From NCBI RefSeq assembly GCF_000820765.1, contig NZ_CCYH01000029.1, forward strand, positions 1 through 64,000: a stretch of DNA of 64,000 bases, given 5' to 3'. Shown here in pieces: positions 1 to 11,300 of this stretch. The stretch is from Candidatus Soleaferrea massiliensis AP7. GTDB taxonomy: Bacteria > Bacillota > Clostridia > Oscillospirales > Ruminococcaceae. The notes below the pieces were generated by a model. The model worked only from the letters and a program-made list of their open reading frames with translations, had not been told where the DNA came from and did no database searches. A program made the position numbers and the translations under genes. The stretch's first letter is position 1; every line of letters begins with the position of its first letter.

Positions 1-839
1 GACCACAGGGGCCGCAGGGCATCCAGGGCATTACCGGACCGCAGGGGTCGGAGGGACCGCGCGGCATCCAGGGCGTCACCGGTGCTCCGGGCGAAACAGG
101 TCCACAGGGAGACCCCGGCAGCACTGGTCCGATTGGTCCCACCGGACCGCAAGGCCCGCAGGGAACCGTTGGGCCGACCGGCGCACAGGGCATTCGTGGA
201 GACACCGGACCGATTGGGCCCGCCGGACCAACCGGCATCACCGGGCCGACCGGTCCCATCGGCGACATTGGAGCAACGGGGGCAACTGGCGCAACCGGTG
301 CTACAGGCGCCGCAGGACCGACCGGCGCTACAGGCTCCACCGGCGCTGCGGGGGCAACAGGCCCGACGGGCGCAACCGGAGCTACAGGCCCTACTGGACC
401 AACCGGGCCGGTTATAAACGTCACGGCATCCCTTTCCAGCCATGCCGCACAGACCTTCACAGCCCCCACCTATGGTCTCATCAGCTTTGACCGGGCATTT
501 GGAATCAACAACACCTCGCTTGACGCTTCCGGCAGAAATCTGCAGATACAGGAAAGCGGCATGTACATGATCAGTTACGGTGTGCTGTCCACTACCGGAG
601 CCCCCGGCACCTTTACGATCAGCTTCACACCCGGCGGATATGACGATTCCGGCGAACTGCGGCTGACCGCGAACTCCATGGTATCCGGCGTCATCATCCG
701 GCGGATGGGAGCGGGAACACTCGTTGGCCTGCATATTGATTCCGTAGACAACAACACCACCATCTCCCTCCCTGCCACCACCAGATATGCCAATGCTTAT
801 CTGGCCGTAGCGCGCATCGGTCCATATCCCGATACATAA
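1..839 (+). CDS. Collagen-like surface protein, 5' end outside window
   Basis: The reading frame is open from base 3 and ends at TAA 837-839. About 137 residues are uninterrupted Gly-X-Y triplets, many of them Gly-X-Thr ([18 protein letters not shown]). A C-terminal domain of about 140 residues follows, with no repeats and rich in beta-strand patterns. This is the architecture of bacterial collagen-like proteins such as Bacillus BclA, where the collagen stalk trimerises and the C-terminal jelly-roll-like head is exposed on spores or cells. The N terminus is not visible, so export cannot be judged. The thread of Thr after Gly suggests a glycosylated stalk (inference). A strong terminator follows within 15 bases, so this is the last gene of its transcript. 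Confidence 0.85.
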   Translation, partial: PQGPQGIQGITGPQGSEGPRGIQGVTGAPGETGPQGDPGSTGPIGPTGPQGPQGTVGPTGAQGIRGDTGPIGPAGPTGITGPTGPIGDIGATGATGATGATGAAGPTGATGSTGAAGATGPTGATGATGPTGPTGPVINVTASLSSHAAQTFTAPTYGLISFDRAFGINNTSLDASGRNLQIQESGMYMISYGVLSTTGAPGTFTISFTPGGYDDSGELRLTANSMVSGVIIRRMGAGTLVGLHIDSVDNNTTISLPATTRYANAYLAVARIGPYPDT

Positions 840-849
840 AAGCATCATG

Positions 850-887
850 AAAACCGGCGGTGTTTTGTGAAACGCCGCCGGTTTTTA
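850..887 (+). terminator. Intrinsic terminator of the collagen-like gene
   Basis: The stem AAACCGGCGG(T)GTTT pairs with AAAC GCCGCCGGTTT across a four-base loop and ends in a T run. Confidence 0.85.
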
Positions 888-948
888 TGATGACCCAAAA
901 GACAGTACCCGTCAGGCAAATAATCTGTATCAATCGGCTTCACAGGTA

Positions 949-977
949 TTTACATTATGAAATGGGTGTGCTACAAT
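949..977 (+). promoter_or_regulatory. Sigma-A promoter for the GH2 gene
   Basis: TTTACA at 949-954, a 17-base spacer, and TACAAT at 972-977 preceded by TG (extended -10). It is the only good match between the terminator at 887 and the GH2 start. Confidence 0.6.
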
Positions 978-984
978 GTTTAGC

Positions 985-1344
985 AAACAGGATGTTCAAT
1001 ATTTTATAACACATTTTTAATTTATTTTATTTCTTAACAACTTTAATTAATAAAATAAAAGAATGTTACATGGGCAGACCGTAACTTCATGGTACAAATC
1101 TCCATACTTCCCTTTTTTGCGTGCCAGACGAGGCAAATCTGGAAAACGATCAGACAAACGTCCATACCAAAGCATTGATCGTTCCTTGCATCTTCGTTTC
1201 CCGAAAAGCCCGTCTCACATACATCCCGCACCGTTTCGGTCCGGGTATATCCGTACACACACCGCCGGCTTGTCAGGCTGAAAGGAGGCTGCCGCCTGCC
1301 GGTAAAAAGAGAAAAAATGAAAAAACAAAATGGAGGAACCAACA
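985..1344 (+). other. Long 5' leader (about 360 nt) of the GH2 gene
   Basis: If the promoter at 949-977 is used, about 360 nt are transcribed before the TTG start at 1345. The first part is very AT-rich (about 985-1060), the rest mixed. I recognise no known riboswitch. An in-leader AAAGGAGG near 1281 has no well-placed start codon after it. Confidence 0.35.
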
Positions 1345-4300
1345 TTGAAAAAGAGGCTATTTTCGCTATTTTTATCTCTCACGATGGTTGCAGGCAGCAT
1401 CAGTGTTCCGGCCGTCTTTGCTCAAAACAATGCCGATTCCAATTCATCCCGCTATGAGGCGGTGCATGAAGCGGCCGAGGAACGAAAAATCTCCTTCAAC
1501 GAGGACTGGAAATTTTATCTGGAAGAGGGACAAAGCGTCCCTGATGCATCGAAAAAAGACTTTGACGACTCCTCGTGGAGAACGCTCAGCCTACCGCACG
1601 ACTACAGCATCGAACAGGATTTCGACCCCAATTCCCCGGGCGGCAGCAACACCGGCTTTCTGAATGGCGGTGTTGGATGGTACCGCAAAACCTTCGTACT
1701 GCCCAAAGAGATGGATGGGAAGACCATCACCATCAACTTCGGCGGCGTATACATGGACTCTTCAACCTATGTCAACGGAAACTTCGTCGGCAACTACCCG
1801 TATGGCTATACCGCGTTCTATTATGACATCACCGACCAGGTCGTCTGCGACGGCGTAACCCAGAATGTCATCGCCGTCAAGGTCAACCATGAGGACCCCA
1901 GCAGCCGGTGGTATTCCGGAAGCGGCATCTATCGGAATGTCGACCTCGTGGTAACCGATCCGGCCCATCTGAGCCGGTACGGCACCTATGTGACAACGCC
2001 GAATCTGGAACAGGAATATCAGAACGGCCGCGCCGTGGTCAACGTCAAGACCAAGGTACAGAACGACGGCGAACAGCCTGCCGATGCGGCGGTGAAGACC
2101 ACCATCTATGACGACGAGGGCAACCTCTTCGCCGATACCCAGACAACCGGCGTGCAGAGCGTCGGCGCGGATGTTGTCGAGTTCGAACAGAACATCGAGA
2201 CCACAAAGCCAGCGCTCTGGTCGACCGACGAGCCAAATCTTTACACGGTCGTCACCGAAATCACCGTGGGCGGCGCTGTCGTCGACACCTATGAGACGAC
2301 GCTCGGCTTCCGCTGGTTTACCTTCGATCCAAACGACGGCTTCAGCCTGAATGGACAGTGGATGAAGATCAACGGTGTCTGCATGCATCACGATCAGGGT
2401 GCGCTCGGCGCGGTCGCAAACTATCGGGCCATCGAACGGCAGATGGAGATCATGAAGAGCATGGGCGTCAACGCCATCCGCACCTCGCACAATCCGGCCG
2501 CGGACGAGCTGTATGAGATCTGCAACAAAAAAGGCCTGCTGGTCATGGATGAATCGTTCGACTGCTGGGAATCCAACAAACGATCCAAGGACTACGCGCG
2601 GTTCTTCAGCAAATCCGCCACCCATCCTGACGCTGCGGGCATGACCTGGGCGGAATACGACATCAAGCAAATGGTGGACCGCTCCAAAAATGAACCGTCC
2701 GTCTTCATGTGGTCGATCGGCAACGAGATCGTCGGCGCAAGCGTCGGCACCGCACAGAAGCTGAACCGCTGGGTCAAGGAAATCGACGACACCCGTCCGA
2801 CCATCCAGGGCTTCAACAACTTCATCGGCAGCTTCAACAACGCCGGATCCAAAGAGGTCGCCAAACAAAGCGACATCGCAGGCTTCAACTACGGTGAGAA
2901 GAACAACGGCTACAGCTTGGACGCGGCGCATCGCGAGTTCCCCGAATGGCTGATCCTGGCAAGCGAAAGCTCCTCGGCAGTCCGCAGCCGCGGGCACTAT
3001 GCCAACGACGACCAGCTTTATATCCGCAGCAGCTACGACGGTTCCGGCACGGTCGGATGGGGCAGCTCGTTTGAGGACACCTATCAAACCGTACGCGACC
3101 GGAAATTCGTCATGGGCGAATTCATGTGGACAGGCTTCGACTATATCGGGGAGCCTTCCCCCTATAACAACAGCTTCCCGTCTAAAAGCTCCTACTTCGG
3201 CGCGGTGGATACCGCCGGCATCCCGAAGGACGCCTACTATATGTATCAGAGCGTCTGGACCAGCGTCGAAGAAAATCCGATGGTCCATCTGATGCCGCAC
3301 TGGAACTGGGAAGGCAGCGACCAGCCGATCCGCGTACAGGCATACTCCAACTGCGCGAAGGTTGAGCTCAGACTCAATGGAAAGACGCTGGGCACCCAGT
3401 CCTACGAGCAGAAAACCACCAATTACGGCCTGCCGTATCAGGAATCCTCCGATGGACATCAGTACCTGCAGTGGAGTGTCCCGTTCGAGGAAGGCACGCT
3501 GGAAGCCATCGCGATGGACGCGGACGGCAACATCCTTGCGCGTGACAGCTACACAACCGCCGGCGCGCCCGCATCGGTGGAGCTGACGCCGGACCGCAAC
3601 ATCATCACGGCGGACGGAAAGGACCTCTCCTACATCCTGGTGGAGATCAAGGACAAGAACGGCAACATCGTCCCGACCGCTGAAAACCTGGTCAATTTCC
3701 AGATTTCCGGTGCCGGCAAAATCGTCGGTGTGGACAACGGCAATTCGACCTCCATCGAATCGTATCAGGACAACAAGCGCAAGGCGTACAGCGGCAAGGC
3801 GATGGTGATCGTACAGTCGACCAAGGAAGCCGGTCCCATCACGCTGAAAGCATCGTCCGCAGGGCTTCGCGGCGACAGCACGGCCATCTTCACCGCGGAC
3901 CCCGAACGGGAAGATGAAAATTATCTGCTCGGTTATGAGAGCTTTGCAGACGTACTGACCGAGCGCGGTGAAATTCCACAGCTTCCGCAGGCCGCGACCG
4001 CAATCTACAGCAAGGGCGAAACCAAAGAACTCGCCGTCAGCTGGAAGCCGTATGACGAAGGTCTGCTGGAGCAGATCGGCGCCTTCAACGTGGAAGGTAC
4101 TGTCGATGAAACCGGCGACACCGTCAGCGTGCGGGTTGTCGTCGCGGATGTCATCGGCTACAAGGATGTCAGCATTGTGACCGCGCGCGGCACGGTTCCC
4201 CAGCTTCCCGATACAGCCGACGCCGTCTACAGCACCGGCGAAACCCGTCCGGTTCCGGTTACCTGGGAACCTCTCACCGCAGAGGATGTCGCAGAGGTCG

Positions 4301-7104
4301 GCACCTTCGTCAGATACGGCACTGTGGACTCCGACAGCCGGAGGGTCAGGATGAACGTCCGCGTGGACGAAGCCGAGGTGAGCTACCGCTACACCGACGT
4401 CGCCGCCAAGACGGCTGAATGGCCGGTTGAACCGAGCGCATCGTTCGAACAGGGCGGCGATTACATCCGTTATATCAATGACGGCATCGTCGGACGCAAC
4501 TCGGCAAACCGCTGGACCACCTGGATGAGCGATCATTCCAAGTTCCCGCTGACCGCCTGGACACAGCTGACCTTCCCCGAAGAGATCACAACAGGCCGTG
4601 TCGGCATGGACTTCTTCTACAACACCGAATGCGGCGCGCCGCCGAAGATGACCATCCAGTACAGCGACGACGGCGAAACCTGGACGGACGTCACCGGACA
4701 GGACAACTTCAGCACATTTGATGAGACCAAAGAGAACTACATCAATTTCGATCCGGTCACAACCAAATACCTGCGCTGGTACATGTCCTCCGAGACAACG
4801 CCGAAAAAGTGCTACGCATTGACCGAGCTGCATGTCTACACGCCGGCCCAGGAGATCGTCACGCCGCCAAAAGCCAACCGCACCGCTAAGCTTGACAGCA
4901 TCACCGTCGGTTCAGAAGCGCTCGAAGGCTTCGATCCCGACACCATGAGCTATACGGTTGATCTCCCCTACGGCGCAGAAATCCCCGAAGTAACCGCATC
5001 CGGCGAATCCAGCCGCGCAACCGCCTTTGTGGTCCCGGCCATCAGCGCCGCCGATCTCACGCAGATTCTGGTCACCGCTGAGGACGGGGAGACCGTCAAC
5101 GTCTACACCATTCAGTGGAACGAACAGGCGCCGGTGCTCCACGAGGCCGCGCTTGAAATCGAAAAAACCGACCTGACCGAAGACGATGTTCTTCCGATTG
5201 TCCTGACCGCCAAAAAACAGGATGGCTCGGTCGTTTCCAACAGCCTGTTGGATGTCAGCTATACCATTGACTCTACCGACGGCGGAGAAATCCAGATTGT
5301 GGACGGCAAGGTGTACGCCTACACGGCCGGCACCGTTTCTGTTACGGCCGTCGTCAGCTATGAAGGCGTCACGGTGGAAAGCGCGCCGCTGCTGCTCAGC
5401 ATTGCGCCGAACACCGTCAAGAAAACCATCATCTCCTATGAATCCGTCAGGATCACGACCGATAAGGGCATCGCGCCGGTGCTGCCGCAGAAGGTTCGGG
5501 CTGTCTTCGACATCGGACTGCCGCGCGAGGTAACGGTGAACTGGGATGAGATCCCGGCAGACCGTTACGCGAAGTTCGGCGAATTCACGGTATCCGGCAC
5601 GGTGGACGGACAGGATTTGAAGCCTGCCGCGAACGTTCTGGTCAAGGGTGTAGTCGGCGTCCAGCAGTTCTCGGCTGTCACGCCGCTCGGCATGATCCCG
5701 CTGCTGCCGGACCGCGCATCGGTGTATTTCAGCGACGGCAGCGTCGATGAATATGCGGTCGACTGGAATGAAACAAGCCAGTCCCCGTTTATGGTGGACG
5801 GCGCTATCGTCACGGTCGGCGGCACCGTCAAGGGCGTCACCTATTCGGATGGCGGCGCGGTGACGGCGCAGACCTCCATCCGCGTGACCGGCAACACCCG
5901 TAAGGGCGACAACTTCACCGGCTATAAGAACGGTTTCTATCTGCCGCTCGGCATCGCGTCCTTCACGAATCCGCTCGGCGTCTCCAAGGACAGTGCTTCG
6001 AAGCTCAACGACAACATCATCTCCCATGAAAACGCCGGCAACAACCGCTGGACCAACTGGACCAGCGCCGGAAGACCGGACGGCGATTGGGCAGGCGTCA
6101 TCTTCGGCCTGGAGGAGATCACCTCCCGCTATATTGACAACCTGGAAATCGATTTCTACATCGATCACGGCGCGTCCCTGCCCGCCTCTTATGAAATCCA
6201 GTATTACGACGGACCGGCATTCGCCAAGCCGTCCAACCCGGACAACGTCGATGCGGCACACCCGCTGTCAGACGATAAAAACTGGAAGAGCGTCGAACAT
6301 CTGACGCTGGATGCTCCGGATGCGCTCAGCGAGACGGACACCAACTATTTCAGCTTCGACGCGGTCAAGACCTGCGCCATCCGCATCAATATGAAGCCGC
6401 AGTCCGGCAAAGCTCTGGCCATCACCGAAATGGTCGCCTATGACAAGGTGCCGACCGCAAATTCCGCCATCCGGACTGACAGTATCCTTGTGGACGGAAA
6501 ACCGCTCGATGGATTTGACGAGACGGTTACCGGCTACAACTATACCGTCAGCGGCGACACACTGCCTGAAATCACGGTGCAGACCGGTTCAAACAACGAA
6601 TCCGCAACGATCGTGAACGCCAAGGACGCAAACAGCGAAGCAAAGATCATCGTGAAGGCGGAGGATGGCGTAACCAGCAAAACCTACACCATTCGGTTCA
6701 GAAAATCATCCGGCATGACCTTAGAGCAGGCTGCGGACGCACTGGAGCAGGTGCATGCAGACGAAACCAACGTCCCGCTTTCCCTTGAAATGCGCGACAG
6801 TCTCGAGGAACTCCGCGCGGCTATTGGCAATCCTCAGCTTGGCGAGGATGAGAAAGACGCTTTAATCCAGAAGGCGGAAGCGCTGCTTGCGCGCGCCGGA
6901 ACAGAAGCGCCAACCAAGCTTGGCGACACGGACGGGAACGGAACGCTCAGTATCGTCGATCTGATTCTTGTCAAACAGGGCATTCTGGGTGTGACGGACC
7001 TGACACCTGCACAGAGAACCGCCGCGGACTGCAGCCAGGACGGCAAAATCAACATTTTTGACCTGCTGCGTATTAAACTCGATATCCTGAATGGAAATCT
7101 ATAA
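1345..7104 (+). CDS. Secreted GH2 beta-galactosidase-like multidomain enzyme with dockerin
   Basis: A 1919-residue exported glycoside hydrolase. I choose TTG 1345 over ATG 1330 because GGAGGA at 1332-1337 sits 7 bases before it; the ATG overlaps that Shine-Dalgarno. In order (approximate residues): signal peptide 1-27; GH2 sugar-binding 45-210; Ig-like 210-325; TIM barrel 330-640 with the probable acid/base Glu461 in SIGNE and nucleophile Glu592 in VMGEF; GH2 C-terminal and Ig-like domains to about 860; two Big_4 repeats; an F5/8-type C domain; a cadherin-like fold; Big_2; two more Big_4; a second F5/8 C; a second cadherin-like domain; a helical segment; and a dockerin-like pair of DxDxNG-type repeats from about 1859. 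GH2 enzymes of this shape hydrolyse beta-galactosides, but related specificities cannot be excluded. The dockerin suggests docking on a cell-surface cohesin (inference). Confidence 0.9.
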   Translation: MKKRLFSLFLSLTMVAGSISVPAVFAQNNADSNSSRYEAVHEAAEERKISFNEDWKFYLEEGQSVPDASKKDFDDSSWRTLSLPHDYSIEQDFDPNSPGGSNTGFLNGGVGWYRKTFVLPKEMDGKTITINFGGVYMDSSTYVNGNFVGNYPYGYTAFYYDITDQVVCDGVTQNVIAVKVNHEDPSSRWYSGSGIYRNVDLVVTDPAHLSRYGTYVTTPNLEQEYQNGRAVVNVKTKVQNDGEQPADAAVKTTIYDDEGNLFADTQTTGVQSVGADVVEFEQNIETTKPALWSTDEPNLYTVVTEITVGGAVVDTYETTLGFRWFTFDPNDGFSLNGQWMKINGVCMHHDQGALGAVANYRAIERQMEIMKSMGVNAIRTSHNPAADELYEICNKKGLLVMDESFDCWESNKRSKDYARFFSKSATHPDAAGMTWAEYDIKQMVDRSKNEPSVFMWSIGNEIVGASVGTAQKLNRWVKEIDDTRPTIQGFNNFIGSFNNAGSKEVAKQSDIAGFNYGEKNNGYSLDAAHREFPEWLILASESSSAVRSRGHYANDDQLYIRSSYDGSGTVGWGSSFEDTYQTVRDRKFVMGEFMWTGFDYIGEPSPYNNSFPSKSSYFGAVDTAGIPKDAYYMYQSVWTSVEENPMVHLMPHWNWEGSDQPIRVQAYSNCAKVELRLNGKTLGTQSYEQKTTNYGLPYQESSDGHQYLQWSVPFEEGTLEAIAMDADGNILARDSYTTAGAPASVELTPDRNIITADGKDLSYILVEIKDKNGNIVPTAENLVNFQISGAGKIVGVDNGNSTSIESYQDNKRKAYSGKAMVIVQSTKEAGPITLKASSAGLRGDSTAIFTADPEREDENYLLGYESFADVLTERGEIPQLPQAATAIYSKGETKELAVSWKPYDEGLLEQIGAFNVEGTVDETGDTVSVRVVVADVIGYKDVSIVTARGTVPQLPDTADAVYSTGETRPVPVTWEPLTAEDVAEVGTFVRYGTVDSDSRRVRMNVRVDEAEVSYRYTDVAAKTAEWPVEPSASFEQGGDYIRYINDGIVGRNSANRWTTWMSDHSKFPLTAWTQLTFPEEITTGRVGMDFFYNTECGAPPKMTIQYSDDGETWTDVTGQDNFSTFDETKENYINFDPVTTKYLRWYMSSETTPKKCYALTELHVYTPAQEIVTPPKANRTAKLDSITVGSEALEGFDPDTMSYTVDLPYGAEIPEVTASGESSRATAFVVPAISAADLTQILVTAEDGETVNVYTIQWNEQAPVLHEAALEIEKTDLTEDDVLPIVLTAKKQDGSVVSNSLLDVSYTIDSTDGGEIQIVDGKVYAYTAGTVSVTAVVSYEGVTVESAPLLLSIAPNTVKKTIISYESVRITTDKGIAPVLPQKVRAVFDIGLPREVTVNWDEIPADRYAKFGEFTVSGTVDGQDLKPAANVLVKGVVGVQQFSAVTPLGMIPLLPDRASVYFSDGSVDEYAVDWNETSQSPFMVDGAIVTVGGTVKGVTYSDGGAVTAQTSIRVTGNTRKGDNFTGYKNGFYLPLGIASFTNPLGVSKDSASKLNDNIISHENAGNNRWTNWTSAGRPDGDWAGVIFGLEEITSRYIDNLEIDFYIDHGASLPASYEIQYYDGPAFAKPSNPDNVDAAHPLSDDKNWKSVEHLTLDAPDALSETDTNYFSFDAVKTCAIRINMKPQSGKALAITEMVAYDKVPTANSAIRTDSILVDGKPLDGFDETVTGYNYTVSGDTLPEITVQTGSNNESATIVNAKDANSEAKIIVKAEDGVTSKTYTIRFRKSSGMTLEQAADALEQVHADETNVPLSLEMRDSLEELRAAIGNPQLGEDEKDALIQKAEALLARAGTEAPTKLGDTDGNGTLSIVDLILVKQGILGVTDLTPAQRTAADCSQDGKINIFDLLRIKLDILNGNL

Positions 7105-7135
7105 GTATTGAGAATGCGGCCAAATCCCGTATCAG

Positions 7136-7167
7136 AAACGCCATGGACAGATCTGTCCATGGCGTTT
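7136..7167 (+). terminator. Perfect 32-bp palindrome, probable bidirectional terminator
   Basis: AAACGCCATGGACAGA is followed directly by its exact reverse complement. It lies between the convergent GH2 and glutathione peroxidase genes, with A's on one side and T's on the other. Confidence 0.65.
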
Positions 7168-7331
7168 CTATATGGAAACCTATAAAAATGCTGATCTTAC
7201 ATCTCATATCCGCAGCCTGTCAGAATCTTTAACGGTATTTCTGCCAAAGCATGCGGCAGACAGATAAACCGATATGTTACTCCCCTGCCTGATCATTTTC
7301 CGTATAAGGACGGACATGTGCCGTTTTTCAT

Positions 7332-7880
7332 TCAGGACAGCAACGACTCGATCAAACCGCTGCAGGAATTGGGGCTGGCGGTCGGTTCCAGACGCGCCAT
7401 CACCCGGCCGTCGCGGGAGATCACAAATTTCGTGAAATTCCATTTGATATCCGGTTTGTCTTGATAATCCGGATCATCCTTTGCAAGGATATCATCCAGC
7501 ACACCGGTCAGGGAATGGCCTTCATCGAAACCGCGGAAGCCTTTCTCCTTCACTAGATACTGGAACAACGGCAGCGCATCCGGACCTTTGACCTGCGTTT
7601 TGGCAAACAGCGGGAAGCTAACGCCGTAATTTCTGGTGCAGAATTCCTGGATTTCCTCATTGCTGCCGGGGTCCTGTTCGTGGAACTGGTTACAGGGAAA
7701 ACCCAGCACAACAAAGCCTCTGTCTTTGTATTCCTGATACAGCTCCTCCAGTTCCTGCAGCTGCGGTGTAAAGCCGCATTTGCTGGCGGTGTTGACGATC
7801 ATCAGAACCTTTCCCTGGAAGCTGTCCAGACCGATCTCCCTGCCGTCCATTGTTTTGACGCGAAAATCATAGATATTCAT
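7332..7880 (-). CDS. Glutathione peroxidase family thiol peroxidase
   Basis: A cytoplasmic 182-residue protein that reduces hydrogen peroxide or lipid peroxides. The family signature is clear: NTASKCGFTPQ with the peroxidatic Cys35, the FPCNQF block with Gln65, and the WNFTKF block near residue 147. It is a cysteine, not a selenocysteine, enzyme; bacterial members of this kind usually use thioredoxin rather than glutathione, which fits a Firmicute without glutathione (family knowledge). Full length, with an AAAGGAGCGG ribosome-binding site before ATG 7880. It appears monocistronic, convergent with the GH2 gene. It protects an anaerobe against oxygen exposure together with the ferritin-like proteins in this window (inference). 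Confidence 0.93.
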   Translation of the reverse strand: MNIYDFRVKTMDGREIGLDSFQGKVLMIVNTASKCGFTPQLQELEELYQEYKDRGFVVLGFPCNQFHEQDPGSNEEIQEFCTRNYGVSFPLFAKTQVKGPDALPLFQYLVKEKGFRGFDEGHSLTGVLDDILAKDDPDYQDKPDIKWNFTKFVISRDGRVMARLEPTASPNSCSGLIESLLS

Positions 7881-7956
7881 GTAATACCGCTCCTTTCTAT
7901 GATTTATTATGGGACTAATCCTGATTGGTATGCGCCGCAGTTCAATTTTTCATTCC

Positions 7957-8215
7957 AGATGCATCCGTTTCAATTCATCTGATGTTATTCCTAATATAGC
8001 ATTCATGTCCCCTGCCTTTATTTCAGATACGGCTTCATATTCACCACCTTTACTCCAGATACGGCATTCAAATCCCCCGCTTTTACTCTAGATACTGTAT
8101 TCAAGTCCAACCACCTTAATTCCAGAGCCGGCACTCAAGTCTATCCGCTTTTATTCCAGATAGGGCACTCAAATTTATTCGTTTTAATTGCAGGTATGGT
8201 ACTCGTATCCTTCCG
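7957..8215. repeat. Degenerate tandem repeat, about 33-nt unit, seven copies
   Basis: Units resembling CCAGATACGGCATTCAAATC plus a pyrimidine-rich tail recur at 7957, 7992, 8025, 8057, 8090, 8124, 8158 and 8192, a period of 32 to 35. The period is not a multiple of three and no open frame spans the array, so it is not a coding repeat. It fills most of the 430-base gap between the peroxidase gene and the large enzyme gene. Confidence 0.7.
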
Positions 8216-8248
8216 ACGAACCGGCCGCTGCGTTAAAAGCCGCAAAAG

Positions 8249-8288
8249 AGCCTCATGCCGCAAAGCTGAGCTTTGCGGCATGAGGCTT
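8249..8288 (-). terminator. Terminator of the large secreted enzyme gene
   Basis: A 19-bp stem AGCCTCATGCCGCAAAGCT with a one-base centre, followed on the minus strand by CTCTTTTGC, 23 bases after the stop codon at 8311. Confidence 0.75.
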
Positions 8289-8310
8289 TATGGTGTATAT
8301 AAGCTATGGT

Positions 8311-11300
8311 TTAGCCATTGAGGATATCAAACTTGACAGCCACGAGGTCAAAGATGTTGAGGATGCCGTTGCCATCTTTGTCAGCCGCGGCAAAGTATGC
8401 GCCTGACAGCTCGTCACGGCCCAGAATCGACGACTTCATGCCAAGCAGATCTGCGATGCCGACGAGTCCGTCTCCATCGACATCGCCGGATACAACCACC
8501 TCCAGGGTGTCGACCGCTTCGCCGTTTACATAGGAGACCACCTTGCATCCGGTTCCCACAAAGCCGCTTTCGACCGGGGTTCCGTCTGCATGGGTCACTT
8601 CAATCGTGACGCCTTCCTTCTGGGCGAACAGCGCAATCAGTTCGTCCGCGGTCAGTTCCTTTGGCGTACCGGAGACATAGCCGTTTTCGCGGTCGATCTC
8701 CAGGGAATCCGCATCCAGCGTGCCGTCTACGACATTGACAACGCAGGTCGCCTGCTTGTCGCCGACCGTCGCCGTGATGGTCGCGCTTCCCGTTCCGATG
8801 CCGGTTACAACGCCGTTTTCATCGACGGCTGCAACCAGCTCGTTGTCAGAGACATAACTGACCGGTTCATTGTACAGGTTGGTCGGATAGATATCCGCTG
8901 TGAGCGCCTTCTGCGCGTCCTTAGCAAGATTCAGCGCGGTTTCGCGCAGCTCGATGCCTTCCAGCGGCGGCATGTTGTATACGCGGATCTCTGCGGCAGA
9001 CGCATAGTTGCCAACCGATGTGACCGCATACAGACGCAGGTTGGTGACCTCCATCTCTTCAAACTCGATGGTCTTCCAGCCGTCCGAACGCGCGAAGGTG
9101 CCGGTTGCGACTGTCTGATAGGTCTGTCCGTTGTCGGTGCTGGCTTTGAGCTCATAGTTCAGGATGGTTCCGTTGCCGGCGCCGGCTCTCGGCAGGTACT
9201 GGTAGCTGTTGACCTTGGTAGGACCGTCATTGAACTTGAGGTCGATCCACATCTTGTCACGGGATACGCCGTCCCAATCGGTGTGCCAGAGGGTATTCTC
9301 CTTGCCGTCCAGTACCTTGTCGGCCGATTCGCTTGCGGAGTTGGAATCGCCGCAGGTTGCAGTCAGGGAACCAACCGGAATAGCCGTGCTGAACGCCTTG
9401 GTCTTGATCATGACAGGCTCGCTCAGATTGCCTGCGGCATCCCTTGCCACGACCTTGTAATAGAAGTATCCGTCGCGCACGACGTCTTCCTTGAAGGATA
9501 CTGTCGACGATACCTTCAGCAGGCTGTCCGCACCCGGCACAAACTCTGCGTGGTCGGCGCCGTAGATGTCGTACTTGACAAAACCGCTGTTGTCGGCGGA
9601 CTCGTTCCAGGTCAGGGAGACGATGCCCTTCTCATCCGCCGTTGCTCTCAGGTTGGAAACCGCGCTCGGCGCGATGGTGTCCTCTTCGCTCTGATCCTCT
9701 TTGAAGGTCAGCGTGAAGTTCACCGTCTCGTTCTGCGGCGCATCCAGGATGATTTCCGCATAGTTGCCGAACGGATTGATCTTGCAGCTTGCGGTGACAT
9801 TTTCATTGTCGATCGAGAAGTTCTCGATGGCCAGGTTGTTGTCGTTCAGCGAGATGATCGCCTTGTAGCTGTCGTTTGCAACGATGTCAAAGGTTCCGGT
9901 CATGGTCATGGAAGCCTTGTCGTAGCTGACATCCTTCGCGTCAAACGCGCCCTGCAGGACATGACGGCTGGTCGAAAGCAGATACGGATCCTCACGGACT
10001 TCGCGGACTGCCATGGTCTTCATCTCGTTCTTGCGGATATCCAGCGACAGGATGTCGGAGCCTTTAAAGCGGCCGATGTAATCCCAATCCCAGAAATCCC
10101 AGATTTCATACTCTTTATCCGAATCCAGTCCAACGCCGCCGAACGCGCTGTCTTCTCCAAGGTCGGCGCTGATGGTCTTGGTCTGATTGCTGGTCTGGTT
10201 CCAGAACAGCAGGATGTGGTCGTCATACGAGGAATCAAATTTATAATCCAGGACTTCCGGGTTGATGTCGTATCCGCCCTCGAACAGGCCGACCGGTCTG
10301 GCCGCGATGCCGTCGATCGGGAACGGTACGATCTTGCCGATATCCTTGATTTTTTCGTCGCTCATGCGGTTGACGCTTTCACCCAGCGTGGTCTTGCCGA
10401 AGAAGAAGCCGGTACCGGTGATCTGTGCTCTTCTGAGATCGGCATCGTCGCTCTCGAACACCTTAACGTCGGAGTAAAGCAGCTTGGTCTTTCTGTGGCG
10501 GTACCACTGATTGACAGCCACCTTCGCGATGTTCGGATTGAATTCGTTGGTGTCGCCGATGTTGCGCTGGATGTCTATGAGACCGATGGCAAGGTCCGAA
10601 CCGCTGTATTCCCAGGAGTTCTCACTGACACGGACATCTCTGCCGACATACTTCTTCGGCAGCGCATAGATGTTGCGGTATGCGGAGACCGCCGTCGCAT
10701 ACTTGTCCTCAAAGCCGCCGGTCTTGTCCAGCAGATAGCCGCCGCCGGTTCCCTTGTACTGGCCCGCATAATCGTAGAAGATCGAGCGCAGTCCCGCATC
10801 CTTCAGGTTCTGGTAGACGCCCTTCATATGTTCGATGAAATCCGGATCGGTGTAGTCCGGTCCCTCATTCGGGTCGTTGTACAGCATGTGTCCCGGATAC
10901 TGTTCGCAGTAATCGTCGGAACGATAGGAAGCCTGCATATAGGTTCCGCCTTCGCCGCCCGCGGCCTGCATGCCCGCAATCCAGTCCTTCATGGTCGGAT
11001 AGGTCGGGGTCAGATGTCCGAAGGAAAGCCAGTGCGCGTCATCCCACCAGAGCTGCTCGTTCGGATTGACATAGGTGTCCGGCTCGACGCGCAGATTCGG
11101 GCGTGCATAGTTTGCAAGGCCCCTCGCATACAGGTCTTTGACCTCCTGCACCGCGAAGTCCGCATTGTTCGCGCCGGGGGTAAACCAGTTGACATACCAC
11201 AGGCATTCATAGATATACGGGTCAAAGTCCATCAGCTGGACATCCATCGCCACAGCCTGCTTGGCCGCGTACTGATCCAGAGAGTCATACGGGTTCTTTT

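Noticed and set aside
3..413. CRISPR-like periodicity in the first 400 bases
   Set aside because: The 9-base periodicity is that of Gly-X-Y codons in an open collagen-like frame.
1330..1344. ATG 1330 as the start of the GH2 gene
   Set aside because: The ATG overlaps the GGAGGA that serves the TTG at 1345; the residues before it do not belong to a normal signal peptide.
1762..4833. A 1023-codon open frame on the minus strand
   Set aside because: It lies wholly antisense to the GH2 gene in the frame where high GC third positions suppress stops; no ribosome-binding site and no family motifs.
7957..8215. Possible CRISPR array
   Set aside because: Repeats are contiguous and diverged, with no unique spacers, and there are no cas genes.
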